Shown in pieces: positions 36,691 through 45,740 of a stretch of DNA of 64,000 nt. Position numbers and translations under genes: made by a program. The DNA is from Rhizobacter koreensis (GTDB lineage: Bacteria > Pseudomonadota > Gammaproteobacteria > Burkholderiales > Burkholderiaceae_C): the NCBI RefSeq assembly GCF_013366375.1, contig NZ_JABWMJ010000007.1:248001-312000 (forward strand), in the 5' to 3' direction. Positions within the stretch are counted from its first letter, which is position 1; every line of letters starts with the position of its first letter. The notes beneath the pieces are model-generated. The model made no database searches. It was not told where the DNA came from and saw only the letters and a program-made list of their open reading frames with translations.

Positions 36691-37308
36691 TCAGGCCGCC
36701 GCGGCTGCCGGCTCGAGGTAGGGCGCGATGTTGCGCATCGTCCGCGCGACGGTCTCGTCCTTCTCGCCCACCGGCGCGACGTAGTGGATCGCATCGCGGG
36801 CCGCGGCGACGCCTTCGAGACGCGCGATCACCCACGCCGCGAGGTACTGCGACGCCAGGCAGCCGCCCGACGTCGCGACGTTGCCGTTGGCGAAGAACGG
36901 CTGGTTCAGCACCGCGATCCCGGCCTCCTCGACCCAGGGCTTCGTCGTGAGGTCGGTGCACGCGGCGACGCCGTCGAGCAGCCCCAGCTTCGCGAGCACC
37001 AGCGTGCCGGAGCACTGCGCGCCGATCAGCTGGCGCGCCGGGTCGAGCCGCAGCTGTGCCATCAGCGCCGGGCTCGCGACCACCTCGCGCGTCTGCATGC
37101 CGCTGCCGACCAGCACCGCGTCGGCTTCAATCGCGTCGTGCAGCGAGGCCTGCGCTTCGATCACGACGCCGTTCATCGAGCGCACACGCGACGTCGGGCT
37201 CGCGATCGAGACACGCCAGCCCGGCTTCTTCACGCGGTTGAGGATGCCGAGCGCGATCAGCGAATCGAGCTCGTTGAAGCCGTCGAAGGTCAGGATGGCG
37301 ATGTGCAT
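36691..37308 (-). CDS. DJ-1/PfpI-family protein
   Basis: 205 residues of the glutamine amidotransferase-like fold. The nucleophile elbow is GAQCSGTLVLAKLGLLDG with C99; MHIAILTFDGFNELD opens the domain and GGCLASQYLAAWVIARLEG is near the C-terminus, as in AraC-type and isonitrile-hydratase-like members. Function could be glyoxalase III, isonitrile hydratase or stress related; sequence does not decide. ATG at 37308. It is 72 nt downstream of the thioesterase gene. Confidence 0.88.
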   Translation of the reverse strand: MHIAILTFDGFNELDSLIALGILNRVKKPGWRVSIASPTSRVRSMNGVVIEAQASLHDAIEADAVLVGSGMQTREVVASPALMAQLRLDPARQLIGAQCSGTLVLAKLGLLDGVAACTDLTTKPWVEEAGIAVLNQPFFANGNVATSGGCLASQYLAAWVIARLEGVAAARDAIHYVAPVGEKDETVARTMRNIAPYLEPAAAAA

Positions 37309-37380
37309 GGTCGGAGGGTCGGGTCGGGCAGCAGGCGACGCGTGGCCGCGGCGGAAGTTAGATCGGCACGGTGCGCGCAC

Positions 37381-37863
37381 TCAGCGCTCGTCGCGCAGCT
37401 CGGCGAAGCGCCTTTCGGATTCGATTCTCATCTCCTTGCGGACGATCGCGGCCGCGTGCCGGCGCCGCTCGTCCGGCGAGAACGGGCGCAGCGCCGGAAC
37501 CGGCACCGGCTTGCCCTCGTCGTCGACCGCGACCATCGTGAAGAAGCAGCTGTTGACGTGCCGCGAACGCTGCGTCCGGATGTCCTCGGCGATGACCTTG
37601 ATGCCGACCTCCATCGACGAGGTTCCGGTGTGGTTCACCGACGCGAGCAGGGTAACGAGCTCGCCGACGTGGACCGGCTGTCTGAACGTCACCTGGTCGA
37701 CGCTGAGCGTCACCACGTAGCGCCCGGCGTAGCGGCTCGCGCACGCATAGGCGACCTGATCGAGCAGCTTGAGAAGCGTCCCGCCGTGCACCTTGCCGGC
37801 GAAGTTGGCGGTGTCGGGCGTCATCAGCACCGTCATGGCCAATTGGTGAGCGGGTAACTCCAT
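37381..37863 (-). CDS. Acyl-CoA thioesterase, hotdog fold (YciA-like)
   Basis: Cytoplasmic acyl-CoA hydrolase of 160 residues with a single hotdog domain. The motif DTANFAGKVHGGTLLKLLDQ holds the catalytic Asp-containing helix, and YVVTLSVDQVTFRQPV, GTSSMEVGIKV and SCFFTMVAVD complete the fold. A basic, charged C-terminal helix follows. It may trim acyl-CoA made by the pathways in this window, but broad housekeeping use is as likely. Confidence 0.92.
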   Translation of the reverse strand: MELPAHQLAMTVLMTPDTANFAGKVHGGTLLKLLDQVAYACASRYAGRYVVTLSVDQVTFRQPVHVGELVTLLASVNHTGTSSMEVGIKVIAEDIRTQRSRHVNSCFFTMVAVDDEGKPVPVPALRPFSPDERRRHAAAIVRKEMRIESERRFAELRDER

Positions 37864-37906
37864 CGCGACCTCCTGATGCGTGCGCCGGTCGATTGTCCGA
37901 TGCCGG

Positions 37907-38353
37907 CTAGCCGCGAGGCTTCCAGAAGCGCTCCATCTCCAGATAGGTGAACGACGCCGACCAGGTGATCAGCACCAGCCCGACCAGCGACTCGGTGCCT
38001 GCGAGCAGCCGTACCGGGCCGCTCGGAACCATGTCGCCGTAGCCCACCGTGCTGAAGGTGATCGCCGAGAAGTAGACCGCATCGAGCAGAGGATGCGCGC
38101 GGCCCGTCAGCGCTCCGCACGCCGGCCACTCGAGCAGCCCCCAGAACGCGATACCGAAGATCCAGATCTCGGCCACGTGCAGGAAGAGCAACGAAACGAT
38201 GGCGTAGAACACCTTCATGCGCTGGTCGCGAACCCGCACCGCGAGCCGCCGCGACAGGCCGAGCAGCCCCTCGTAGTGGGTCAGGATGCAGAGCGCGACG
38301 GCAAGCCCGGTGGTGGCAGCCACGGCCAGGTTCGCGATCCAGTCCTCGTACAT
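37907..38353 (-). CDS. Small potassium-channel protein (ion_trans_2)
   Basis: 148-residue membrane protein. The selectivity filter TVGYGD is at 102-107 (FSTVGYGDMVP), preceded by a pore helix and followed by a last membrane helix (117-135). Two helices precede the pore, at about 8-25 and 48-70, linked by the basic segment LSRRLAVRVRDQRMKV. This three-helix layout lacks the cytoplasmic RCK regulatory domain of larger channels. It lies 43 nt upstream of the thioesterase gene in the same direction. Confidence 0.9.
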   Translation of the reverse strand: MYEDWIANLAVAATTGLAVALCILTHYEGLLGLSRRLAVRVRDQRMKVFYAIVSLLFLHVAEIWIFGIAFWGLLEWPACGALTGRAHPLLDAVYFSAITFSTVGYGDMVPSGPVRLLAGTESLVGLVLITWSASFTYLEMERFWKPRG

Positions 38354-38698
38354 GCGTGCAGGCGGAACGAATCAGGTGACGCCGGTGCCCGGCCGTTGCG
38401 AGTATGAGGCCACGCCTCGTTCAAGAGGCCAACCGCTCGCAGCGCATGGGCCGCATCGCTGCGACGTCTTTGCCGCGGTCGGCGCTCACGATGCGGCGCA
38501 GGGCTGCTCCGTCGCGGGTGCGCACTGCCGGCCTGCACGGTGAGGATGCCGTCGTCCGGAACCTTCGAGCCGGTGCGGCTCACGGCGTCGAGGTCGACGC
38601 CTCGGGTCGTCTCCGGGCGAATGGAACCTCGGATGCCGCCGCCCGCAGGCCGCGTGCGATGCCGGCAAGGCAACATCGCCGACCAACTGCGTCACGCG
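38354..38698. other. Intergenic region between divergent genes
   Basis: 345 nt between the K+ channel and the PD-(D/E)XK-like gene. No gene, dyad or promoter of note was seen. An in-frame upstream extension of the right-hand gene to 38540 exists but is Arg/Pro-rich and looks non-coding. Confidence 0.3.
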
Positions 38699-40057
38699 AT
38701 GTCCGCCGAAGCCCTGCTCCTCGCCGCGCTGCGCCGCGCGCCGCGGCGTTACGCCCTGCCCGCCCTGCCCGCGAGCGTGGAGGAGGCCGCGGCCGAAGGG
38801 CCGGCGAGCGCGCTCGCGTTCTCGATCGAGCACGCGCGGGAGGCGCTCGCACGCGGTGCGACGCCCGCGGCCGAGCTGGGCCATGCGTTCACGGCGGCGC
38901 TCGACGCGCTGATCCGAAGCGCGCTGCAGCCCGGCACCGGCGACGCCGCGTTCCAGGCCGCGGTGCTGCAGGTGCGAGCGCCGGAGGTCGGCACCCATGC
39001 GCGGCTCGCCGCCCGCCACGAGCGCGATCGCCGCGCCGCGCGCGCGGCGGTCGACGCGCTGGCGCACCCGGGCAAGCTGCGCGCGCTGCCGTCGGGCACC
39101 TGGCGCGACGGTCTGGCCGGCCTGCACGCGCTCGCCGCGCGTGACGACTGGCCTGCCGTCACGCGCGCGCTCGACGCCTTGCACGCCGACGCGACCGCGG
39201 TCGACGCGACGGCACTCGAGCGCGTCCGCGCGCACCCGGCGATCGCAAGGCTCGTGCGCGCCGCCGAGCTGGCGACCACGCCCGCGGTCCGGCACTACGA
39301 GTCGCTGCGTGGCGACGGCGGGCCGCGTGCGGGCAGCGCCGGAGCCGCATCGACGGGCAAGCAAGCCAAGCGCCGCGGCGCCGCGACGGAGGCCCGCACG
39401 CTGGCCGCGCTCGCCGCCGTCGCGACGCGGCTCGATGCGGCCGATCCCGTCGGCCCCCGGCACCGTGCGGTCGGCGGGCTGCTGGTGCCGAAGGGCTACC
39501 CCGGCGACCCGGTGCGCGCCAAGAACGAGTGGGACGCCGCCCTCGTGCGCGAAGCCGCGACCGCCGACCACGGCGAGCTTTGCCTGCTCGTCGAAGCGAA
39601 GGCGTCGCCCGAGGCCGCCCATGCCGACCTGCCGCGCCTGTGGCGCGGGCTGCGCCGCCTCGCGGAGGCCCGCGCAGGCAGCGTCTATCGCTTCCCGACG
39701 CGCGACGGCATGGTCGCACTCGACGGCGACTCGCTGCGACGGCTGCAGCCGCCGGCGTCGGCGCTGCCGCCGACGGTGTTCTATTGCTGCGACGCCCCGG
39801 CCGACCACCCGCAGCGCCTCGACGCGGCAAGCCGCGGCATGCTGCTCAGCGAGCCGGCGTGCCTGGCGTTCGCCGCCCGGCTGCTCGACGGCGCCCTGGC
39901 GTCCTCCGACGAACTGACGCCGGTGTGGCGCGATCTGCTGCAGGCACGGCGTCTCGTGGCGGTGCTGCACCAGCACGCCAACGCCCGCACCGTGCGCGAG
40001 GCGATGCTGCACCCCGACGATCTGCTCGCCGCGTCAGACGCGGAGGGCGCCGGCTGA
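38699..40057 (+). CDS. Protein of unknown function with a PD-(D/E)XK nuclease-like core
   Basis: 452 residues; I do not recognise a named family with certainty. The first 200 residues are Ala/Arg-rich and helical. The second half has the order expected of a PD-(D/E)XK fold: E231 in GAATEARTLAAL, D279 in NEWDAALV and E299-A-K301 in CLLVEAKASP. This suggests a nuclease or nuclease-derived domain, but metal binding and activity are untested. There is no signal peptide. ATG at 38699 chosen because the upstream part is low-complexity. Its neighbours give no clue. Confidence 0.75.
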   Translation: MSAEALLLAALRRAPRRYALPALPASVEEAAAEGPASALAFSIEHAREALARGATPAAELGHAFTAALDALIRSALQPGTGDAAFQAAVLQVRAPEVGTHARLAARHERDRRAARAAVDALAHPGKLRALPSGTWRDGLAGLHALAARDDWPAVTRALDALHADATAVDATALERVRAHPAIARLVRAAELATTPAVRHYESLRGDGGPRAGSAGAASTGKQAKRRGAATEARTLAALAAVATRLDAADPVGPRHRAVGGLLVPKGYPGDPVRAKNEWDAALVREAATADHGELCLLVEAKASPEAAHADLPRLWRGLRRLAEARAGSVYRFPTRDGMVALDGDSLRRLQPPASALPPTVFYCCDAPADHPQRLDAASRGMLLSEPACLAFAARLLDGALASSDELTPVWRDLLQARRLVAVLHQHANARTVREAMLHPDDLLAASDAEGAG

Positions 40058-40154
40058 GCGTTCCGGCGATGAATCGGCGCGCCGCCGGTGCGCGCGTACT
40101 GCGACTTGCCACACCGAGCGACGGCGCGAGCGCCGCCGCGTCCGATGCGTCGCG

Positions 40155-41204
40155 TCAGCCGGAGCCCCGGCCGCCCCTGGTGCCGCCGAGCGCCAGCCAG
40201 CATCCCAGCGCCAGCCCGCCGGCGAGCAGCGCGACGCCGCCCGCCGCCCCGCGCGATGCCGCGACCGACGGCGCGCGCAGGCCGCCGTCGACGCCGTGCC
40301 CGACGGACGGCGCGAACAGGTTGCCGGCGGTCGCCGCGGTCGGCGGACTCTTGCGCAGGCTCCGCCCGAGCAGCAGGCGCAGCATGCGGGCGGTCAGGTT
40401 CGGCGCGAGCGCGTGGGCGATGCGGCTCGGCCAGGCGCTGGCCCCGAGCGTGAGCGTCGGCCGCGGCTCGCGCGCGAGCCGCACGATCGCCCGCGCGACC
40501 TCGCGCGGGTCGAGCTTGGGGCCGCCCGGTTGTAGCTCGTGGCCGCTGTAGTTGGCCCCGTGCGAAAGGCCGGGCGTGTCGACCACCGTCGGGTAGACCG
40601 CGCAGACGTGCACGCCGGGAATGTCGGCGACCTCGGCGCGCAGCGCCTGCACGAAGCCGTGCAGCCCGAACTTGGACGCGGTGTACGCCGTCGCGTACGG
40701 CAGCGGCGTCCACGCGCCGACCGAGATCATCTGGATCAGCGTGCCGCGGCGCTGGTGGCGCAGATGCGGCAGCGCCGCGTGCGCACCGTTGAAGCCGCCG
40801 ACCAGGTTGCTTTCGATCACGCGCCGGTGCGCATCGATCGGCGTTCGGTCGAAGCGGCCCACCGCTCCGGTGCCCACCATGTTGATCCAGACGTCGATGC
40901 GGCCGTGGCGCAGCACCGCGGTATCGGCGAGCGCGCGCACCGCGGCGGCGTCGGTGGCATCGGTCCGTACGACCGACGCCGAGGCGCCGAGCTCGCGGCA
41001 CTCGCGCGCGACGTCCTCGAGCGCCTCGGCACTGCGCGCCGCGAGCACCACGTCGGCGCCGGCATGCGCGAACGCGTGTGCCGAGGCGCGGCCGATGCCG
41101 CTCGATGCGCCGAGGATCACGACGACCGGGCGGCGCTCGAACCTGGGTCGGATCCCGTTCCCCTTTGTCGATCCGGTATTCGCTCGGCTGCTCGTGCTGC
41201 CCAT
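40155..41204 (-). CDS. SDR-family oxidoreductase with a C-terminal membrane segment
   Basis: Short-chain dehydrogenase/reductase of 349 residues. Cofactor motif GASSGIG (32-38), N108-like NMVG, and the catalytic set S161, Y174 and K178 (YTASK) are present. After the usual 250-residue core come about 100 extra residues ending in a hydrophobic segment (GVALLAGGLALGCWLALGG), which should anchor it in the membrane. ATG at 41204 behind GGAGG. The substrate is unknown. Confidence 0.9.
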   Translation of the reverse strand: MGSTSSRANTGSTKGNGIRPRFERRPVVVILGASSGIGRASAHAFAHAGADVVLAARSAEALEDVARECRELGASASVVRTDATDAAAVRALADTAVLRHGRIDVWINMVGTGAVGRFDRTPIDAHRRVIESNLVGGFNGAHAALPHLRHQRRGTLIQMISVGAWTPLPYATAYTASKFGLHGFVQALRAEVADIPGVHVCAVYPTVVDTPGLSHGANYSGHELQPGGPKLDPREVARAIVRLAREPRPTLTLGASAWPSRIAHALAPNLTARMLRLLLGRSLRKSPPTAATAGNLFAPSVGHGVDGGLRAPSVAASRGAAGGVALLAGGLALGCWLALGGTRGGRGSG

Positions 41205-41496
41205 GGTGATGCCTCCGTGTTGCCAGAGACGATGCGGGAGCATCCGCTGTGCCCAGGGCACCGGCAAGGCACACCAAGAGGTGCGACCCGGCGCGGCGGT
41301 GCCGGCTGCGAGACGGCGTGGCGAACGCGTCGTGGGGGGTCTCCGGCGGCCCGCTCCGGCAGGGTCGTCGCGCGTCGCGACCGCCGTGCCCGTTCACGCT
41401 CGCCTGGAGGGGGCCGCGTGTGGATGGGTCCGGATCCGGCGAGCGGCACTTGCGCCGCGCCGGCACCATGCAGGCCTGCCCGCCCCCGAACCGCCC

Positions 41497-42387
41497 GTGA
41501 ACATCGCCAGCCTGATCCGCCTCCTCGCGCTCGCCGCCATCTGGGGCGCGTCGTTCCTCTTCATGCGGATCGCCGCGCCCGCGCTCGGGCCGGTGCTGCT
41601 GGCCGAGCTGCGTGCCGGTGTCGCCGCGCTGTTCCTCGCGGCGGTTGCGTTCGCGCTCAGGCGACCGCTCGACCTCCGCCGGCACTGGAAGCACTACCTG
41701 GTGCTCGGCGCGCTCAACTCGGCGCTGCCGTTCCTGTTGTTCAGCTACGCGGCGCAGACCCTCTCGGCGTCGCTGCTCTCGATCGTCAACGCGACCGCGC
41801 CGATCTGGTCGGCGCTCGTCGGCGCGTTGTGGCTGCGCCGATCGCTGTCGGGCGCGGCGGCCGCGGGGCTCGCGCTCGGAGTGGTCGGCGTCGCGGTGCT
41901 GGTCGGCTTCGACCCCGCAACGCTGCAGCCCGGCGCGGCGGCGGCGATCGCCGCCGGCCTCGGCGCCGCGTTCTTCTACGGCATCGCGACCCACTACGCG
42001 CGCTCGGCACCGGCGATCGAGCCGCTGGCCAACGCGCACGGCAGCATGTGGGCGGCCACGCTGCTGATCGCGCCGACGCTGCCCGCATTCGCGCACCCGG
42101 TGGTGCCGAGCCTGCCGGTGGCGCTCGCGGTGCTCGGCATCGGCGTCGTCTGCAGCGGCGTCGCCTACCTGCTGTACTTCCGCCTCATCGCCGACATCGG
42201 CGCCGCCCCGGCGCTCACGGTGACGTTCCTGATCCCGGTCTTCGGCGTGCTCTGGGGCCACCTCGTGCTCGGCGAGCCGGTCGGCTGGAGCACGCTGATC
42301 GGCGGCGCCATCGTCGTCGGCGGCACCGCGCTCGTCACCGGATTCGGCTCGCCGGGCGGCTTGTGGCGGCGCCGCGAAGCCGGCTAG
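41497..42387 (+). CDS. EamA/DMT-family transporter
   Basis: Inner-membrane exporter of 296 residues with ten predicted helices formed by two EamA repeats (first beginning IWGASFLFMRIAAP, second near AFFYGIATHYA). The end FLIPVFGVLWGHLVLGEP is typical. Start is GTG at 41497; an ATG 30 nt earlier is in another frame that stops on this GTG. It is divergent from the SDR gene across 292 nt in which nothing else is visible. Metabolite exported unknown. Confidence 0.92.
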   Translation: MNIASLIRLLALAAIWGASFLFMRIAAPALGPVLLAELRAGVAALFLAAVAFALRRPLDLRRHWKHYLVLGALNSALPFLLFSYAAQTLSASLLSIVNATAPIWSALVGALWLRRSLSGAAAAGLALGVVGVAVLVGFDPATLQPGAAAAIAAGLGAAFFYGIATHYARSAPAIEPLANAHGSMWAATLLIAPTLPAFAHPVVPSLPVALAVLGIGVVCSGVAYLLYFRLIADIGAAPALTVTFLIPVFGVLWGHLVLGEPVGWSTLIGGAIVVGGTALVTGFGSPGGLWRRREAG

Positions 42388-42478
42388 GCTTGGCGACCGT
42401 GGCGAGGCCGCTGCCGCGCTCCCGCCCGCGCCGGCGCGGCGTCGCCGGCGCGCCGCCATCCACCTCGAAAGGCCTTCC

Positions 42479-43525
42479 ATGCCCCTGCCCTCCGACCTCA
42501 TCTCGCACCAGGTCCGCCTCGCTGCCCGCCCGGTCGGCCTGCCGACCGACGACGTCTGGCGATACACCGACGAGCCGGTCGGCGCGCCCGACGAGGGCGG
42601 CCTGGTGGTGCGCGTCGAGGCGCTCTCGCTCGACCCCGCGATGCGCGGCTGGATGAACGAGGGCAAGTCGTACATCGCACCGGTCGGCATCGGCGACGTC
42701 ATGCGCGCCGGCGCCGTCGGCCGCGTGCTGGCGTCGCGCCACCCCGGCTTCGCCGAAGGCGACTGGGTTGCCGGCGCGCTCGGCGTGCAGACCGTCGCCC
42801 GCCTCGACGCCAGGACGCTCGCGAGTGCCGGCATGCACCGCATCGACCCGAGCCTCGGCACGCCGGCGCAGTGGCTGAACGTGCTCGGCATGCCGGGCAT
42901 GACCGCGTACTTCGGCCTCAAGGAAGTCGGCCAGCCGCGCGCCGGGGAGACGCTGGTCGTGAGCGGCGCGGCCGGCGCGGTCGGGCAGACCGTCGGCCAG
43001 CTCGGCCGAATCCTCGGTCTGCGCGTCGTCGGCATCGCGGGCGGCGAGGCGAAGTGCCGCTTCGTCGTCGACGAGCTCGGCTTCGACGCCTGCGTCGACT
43101 ACAAGGGCGGCGCGCTCAAGGAGGACCTGCGCGCGCACTGCCCGCAGGGCATCGACATCTACTTCGACAACGTCGGCGGCGACGTCCTCGACACCGTGCT
43201 GACGCGCCTCGCGCGCAAGGCCCGCGTCGTGATCTGCGGCGCGATCAGCCAGTACAACGCCACCTCGGCAGTCGCCGGCCCGAAGAACTACCTGTCGCTG
43301 CTGGTCAATCGCGCGCGCATGGAAGGCATGGTCGTGTTCGACTACGCCGACCGCTACGGCGAAGCCGTCGCCGAGCTCGCCGGCTACCTGAAGGACGGCC
43401 GCCTGCGCTCGCGCGAGGACGTCGTTCGCGGCAGCGTGCGCGACTTCCCGCGCACGCTGCTCAAGCTGTTCAGCGGCGAAAACCTCGGCAAGCTCGTCCT
43501 CGAGCTCGACGGCGCCGCAGCCTGA
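42479..43525 (+). CDS. NADP-dependent oxidoreductase, MDR family (CurA/leukotriene B4 dehydrogenase-like)
   Basis: Zinc-independent medium-chain reductase of 348 residues that reduces activated double bonds of enones. Signatures: SLDPAMRGWMNEGKSYI near the N-terminus, MPGMTAYFGLKEVG, the Rossmann motif SGAAGAVGQTVGQLGRI, and DIYFDNVGGDVLD. No structural-zinc Cys cluster is present. It follows the DMT transporter by 91 nt on the same strand. Confidence 0.93.
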   Translation: MPLPSDLISHQVRLAARPVGLPTDDVWRYTDEPVGAPDEGGLVVRVEALSLDPAMRGWMNEGKSYIAPVGIGDVMRAGAVGRVLASRHPGFAEGDWVAGALGVQTVARLDARTLASAGMHRIDPSLGTPAQWLNVLGMPGMTAYFGLKEVGQPRAGETLVVSGAAGAVGQTVGQLGRILGLRVVGIAGGEAKCRFVVDELGFDACVDYKGGALKEDLRAHCPQGIDIYFDNVGGDVLDTVLTRLARKARVVICGAISQYNATSAVAGPKNYLSLLVNRARMEGMVVFDYADRYGEAVAELAGYLKDGRLRSREDVVRGSVRDFPRTLLKLFSGENLGKLVLELDGAAA

Positions 43526-43609
43526 GGGAGCGGCGCGACCGAGCGTCGACGCCCGGGGGGCCGTCGCGACGACGCCGACGCGGCCGCGGCCGGGCGGCGG
43601 TGCAAGCCG

Positions 43610-44458
43610 TTAGCGCGAGGCGCCGGCCGGCGCGCAGCCTGCGGCGGCGGGTCCCGCAGCACCGGCACGCGACGCGGCCTCGAGCTCGTCCCTGAACGCG
43701 CGCAGCTCGCGCTTGCCGACCGGCGCGCCGCGCGCCGGCACCGCGAGCTCGAAGTTCGACCACATCAGGTGGTCGATCGCCGCGGTCCAGCCGGCCAGGC
43801 TGCCGCCCGACGCGCAGTCGGCGAGCGGGCTGCGGTCCGTGAACAACGCGCCGACCGCGACGACGCGCAGGTCGGGGAACAGGACCACGCTGTCGGCACC
43901 GGTGCGGCCGCTGCCGACGTGCTCGATCTCGAGCTGCAGCTCGTCGACGTAGAGCTGGTAGTCGGTGTCGTACGTCACCACCGCCGGTGGCGTGGCACCT
44001 GGCGCGATCTCGCCGAGGAAGGCCAGCGCGCGCCGCTGCACCAGCACCGGAACGCCGGCGGCGACGAAGCTCGCCGCATTGGCGCCGACGCCCGGCCCGG
44101 CGGCGGTCAGCACGACGCCGCGGATCGTGATGTCGGGCCGCCCGGTGAGGCGCCGGAGCTCGGTGAGCAGCGTGGGATGCGAGGCGGCGCGTGCCGGATC
44201 GACGACGACCGCGCCGCGCGTCCCGACGCGGACCAGCGCGCCGCCGTCGGCAACCCCGACGCGGTAGAGGCCGGGCCTGACCGCCTCGGCGCGCAGCGTC
44301 CCGGCGGCAAGAGCGGTTGCAGCCGTCTGAGGTGTCGGAGCCGCGCACCCGGCGAGCGCTGCCGCCAGCACGGCGGATGCGCCGGCGCGGCGCGCCAACG
44401 CGCGCGCCGACGCCGCGGGCGCGGGGACGAGGAAGGACAGCGACGCGGGGAGAGGCAT
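43610..44458 (-). CDS. Lipoprotein with a degenerate metallo-beta-lactamase-like fold
   Basis: 282 residues. A signal peptide with a long basic N-region ends at the lipobox LAGC (Cys about residue 38). The rest follows MBL topology: GLYRVGVADGGALVRVG, VVVDPAR, a strand VVLTAAGPGVGANA where active enzymes have the metal-binding THxHxDHxG, then HVGSGRTGADSVVLFPD and LRVVAVGALFTDRS where others have TPGHTPGS and FTGDLF. Nearly all metal ligands are lost, so catalysis by the usual route is unlikely. A binding or structural role in the envelope is possible. Confidence 0.72.
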   Translation of the reverse strand: MPLPASLSFLVPAPAASARALARRAGASAVLAAALAGCAAPTPQTAATALAAGTLRAEAVRPGLYRVGVADGGALVRVGTRGAVVVDPARAASHPTLLTELRRLTGRPDITIRGVVLTAAGPGVGANAASFVAAGVPVLVQRRALAFLGEIAPGATPPAVVTYDTDYQLYVDELQLEIEHVGSGRTGADSVVLFPDLRVVAVGALFTDRSPLADCASGGSLAGWTAAIDHLMWSNFELAVPARGAPVGKRELRAFRDELEAASRAGAAGPAAAGCAPAGASR

Positions 44459-44660
44459 GCGTGAAGGCGCGAGCTGGCCACGCGAAAGGAACGGGCTGCG
44501 GAGTCGAGCGCCGGGCCGGCTCCGGCGCGGGCGCAGTATCGCCGCCGCGCCGCGCCACCGTCGCCCGCGGCCGGCCGTGCTCGGGGCCATCGAGCCCATC
44601 GGGGAACGCCGCGGCCACGCTGGCCGCGGCAGGCGGGCGGCGTGGCGCCGCCCGCTAAGG

Positions 44661-45656
44661 TCACGCCGTCTCGGCAGCCTTGCGACGGCGCGCCGCGACG
44701 CCGGCGACGCCGAGCGCCATGAAGAGCAGCGCCGCGGTGCCCGGCTCGGGGACCGCGAACACGTTCGCCCACGCCAGGTACTGCATCGTGCGGGCCTGCG
44801 CCTCGGTGATGCCGAGATCGCGCGCGACCTGCTCGTAGCCGAGCGTGCGCGGGTCGATGCCGGTGAGCGTGCCGAAGATCGTGAGCGCCTCGAGGTAGCT
44901 GCCGAACATGCTGGCGTGGTAGCTGTCGCTCGCCCACAGGTTGACCTTGCCGGGGTCGATGCCGTTGTACGGGTTGCTGTCGGCGAACATGGCGCGGATC
45001 GCCAGGTCCCAGGCGCTGCCGACCTGGATCACGCTGTCGATCTCGGGGTTGGCGGCGGCCGCGGCCATGTAGCCGGCACGCACGTCGCGCGACATCGCGA
45101 AGATGTCCTGCCCGAACCAGGCGCCGTTCGCCGGATAGGTCTGGTCGGCGCGCGACCAGGTGGCCATCAGGTTGATCTGCACATTCGGATTGCGCGCCTC
45201 GAACAGGTCGACCAGGAGGCCCGTGTACTGGATCAGCTGCGCCGGGTTGCCGGGCGCGCTGGCGTTCAGCGTGCTGAACGTGTGCATCACGACGTTGTCC
45301 CACGGCCGGTCGATGACGGTGCGACGGTTGTTGTAGTGCCAGTCGAGACCGATGCCGGGCTGCGTCTCGAGATACACGTTGTAGTTGAGCCCGGCCTGCG
45401 ACGTGAACGCCTTGAAGAGCGCCGGGATCCCGCCGATCGTGGTGCCGCCGTTGAGGTCGGTGACGGTGTTCGGGCGGTACGTCTGCACCGCCGAGCCCTG
45501 CCCGAACGTGAAGCTGTTGCCGATGAAGAGGATGGTGCCGGGGTTCGGCGTCACCGGCGCGGCGACCGCGGCGCCTGTGAACGAGCCGAGAACCGCCAGG
45601 GCCGCGGCGGCCGCGAGCGCGGTCCCGCGTGCACGCAGTGAGCAGGAAGCAGTCAA
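44661..45656 (-). CDS. PEP-CTERM-sorted SGNH hydrolase-like protein
   Basis: 331-residue exported protein. The TTG at 45656 is preceded by AAGGAG at an ideal distance; the signal peptide follows (ALAVLGSFTGAAVAAP). The mature part opens TILFIGNSFTFGQG, with the Gly-Asn-Ser block I of SGNH/DUF4886-type esterases (46-49), and later has ASDSYHASMFGSYL, a D-x-x-H block V. The C-terminus is a complete PEP-CTERM tag: VPEPGTAALLFMALGVAGVA then RRRK. Exosortase would process it; none is encoded in the window. A sigma-54-like promoter lies upstream. Confidence 0.9.
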   Translation of the reverse strand: MTASCSLRARGTALAAAAALAVLGSFTGAAVAAPVTPNPGTILFIGNSFTFGQGSAVQTYRPNTVTDLNGGTTIGGIPALFKAFTSQAGLNYNVYLETQPGIGLDWHYNNRRTVIDRPWDNVVMHTFSTLNASAPGNPAQLIQYTGLLVDLFEARNPNVQINLMATWSRADQTYPANGAWFGQDIFAMSRDVRAGYMAAAAANPEIDSVIQVGSAWDLAIRAMFADSNPYNGIDPGKVNLWASDSYHASMFGSYLEALTIFGTLTGIDPRTLGYEQVARDLGITEAQARTMQYLAWANVFAVPEPGTAALLFMALGVAGVAARRRKAAETA

Positions 45657-45740
45657 AGGAGTCTCCTTGTTGGTGTGGTGACGGCCCCGCGACGTTGCGA
45701 CAGGGGGCGGCGCGCCACTCATGGGCGGCGCGGCGCCTAT

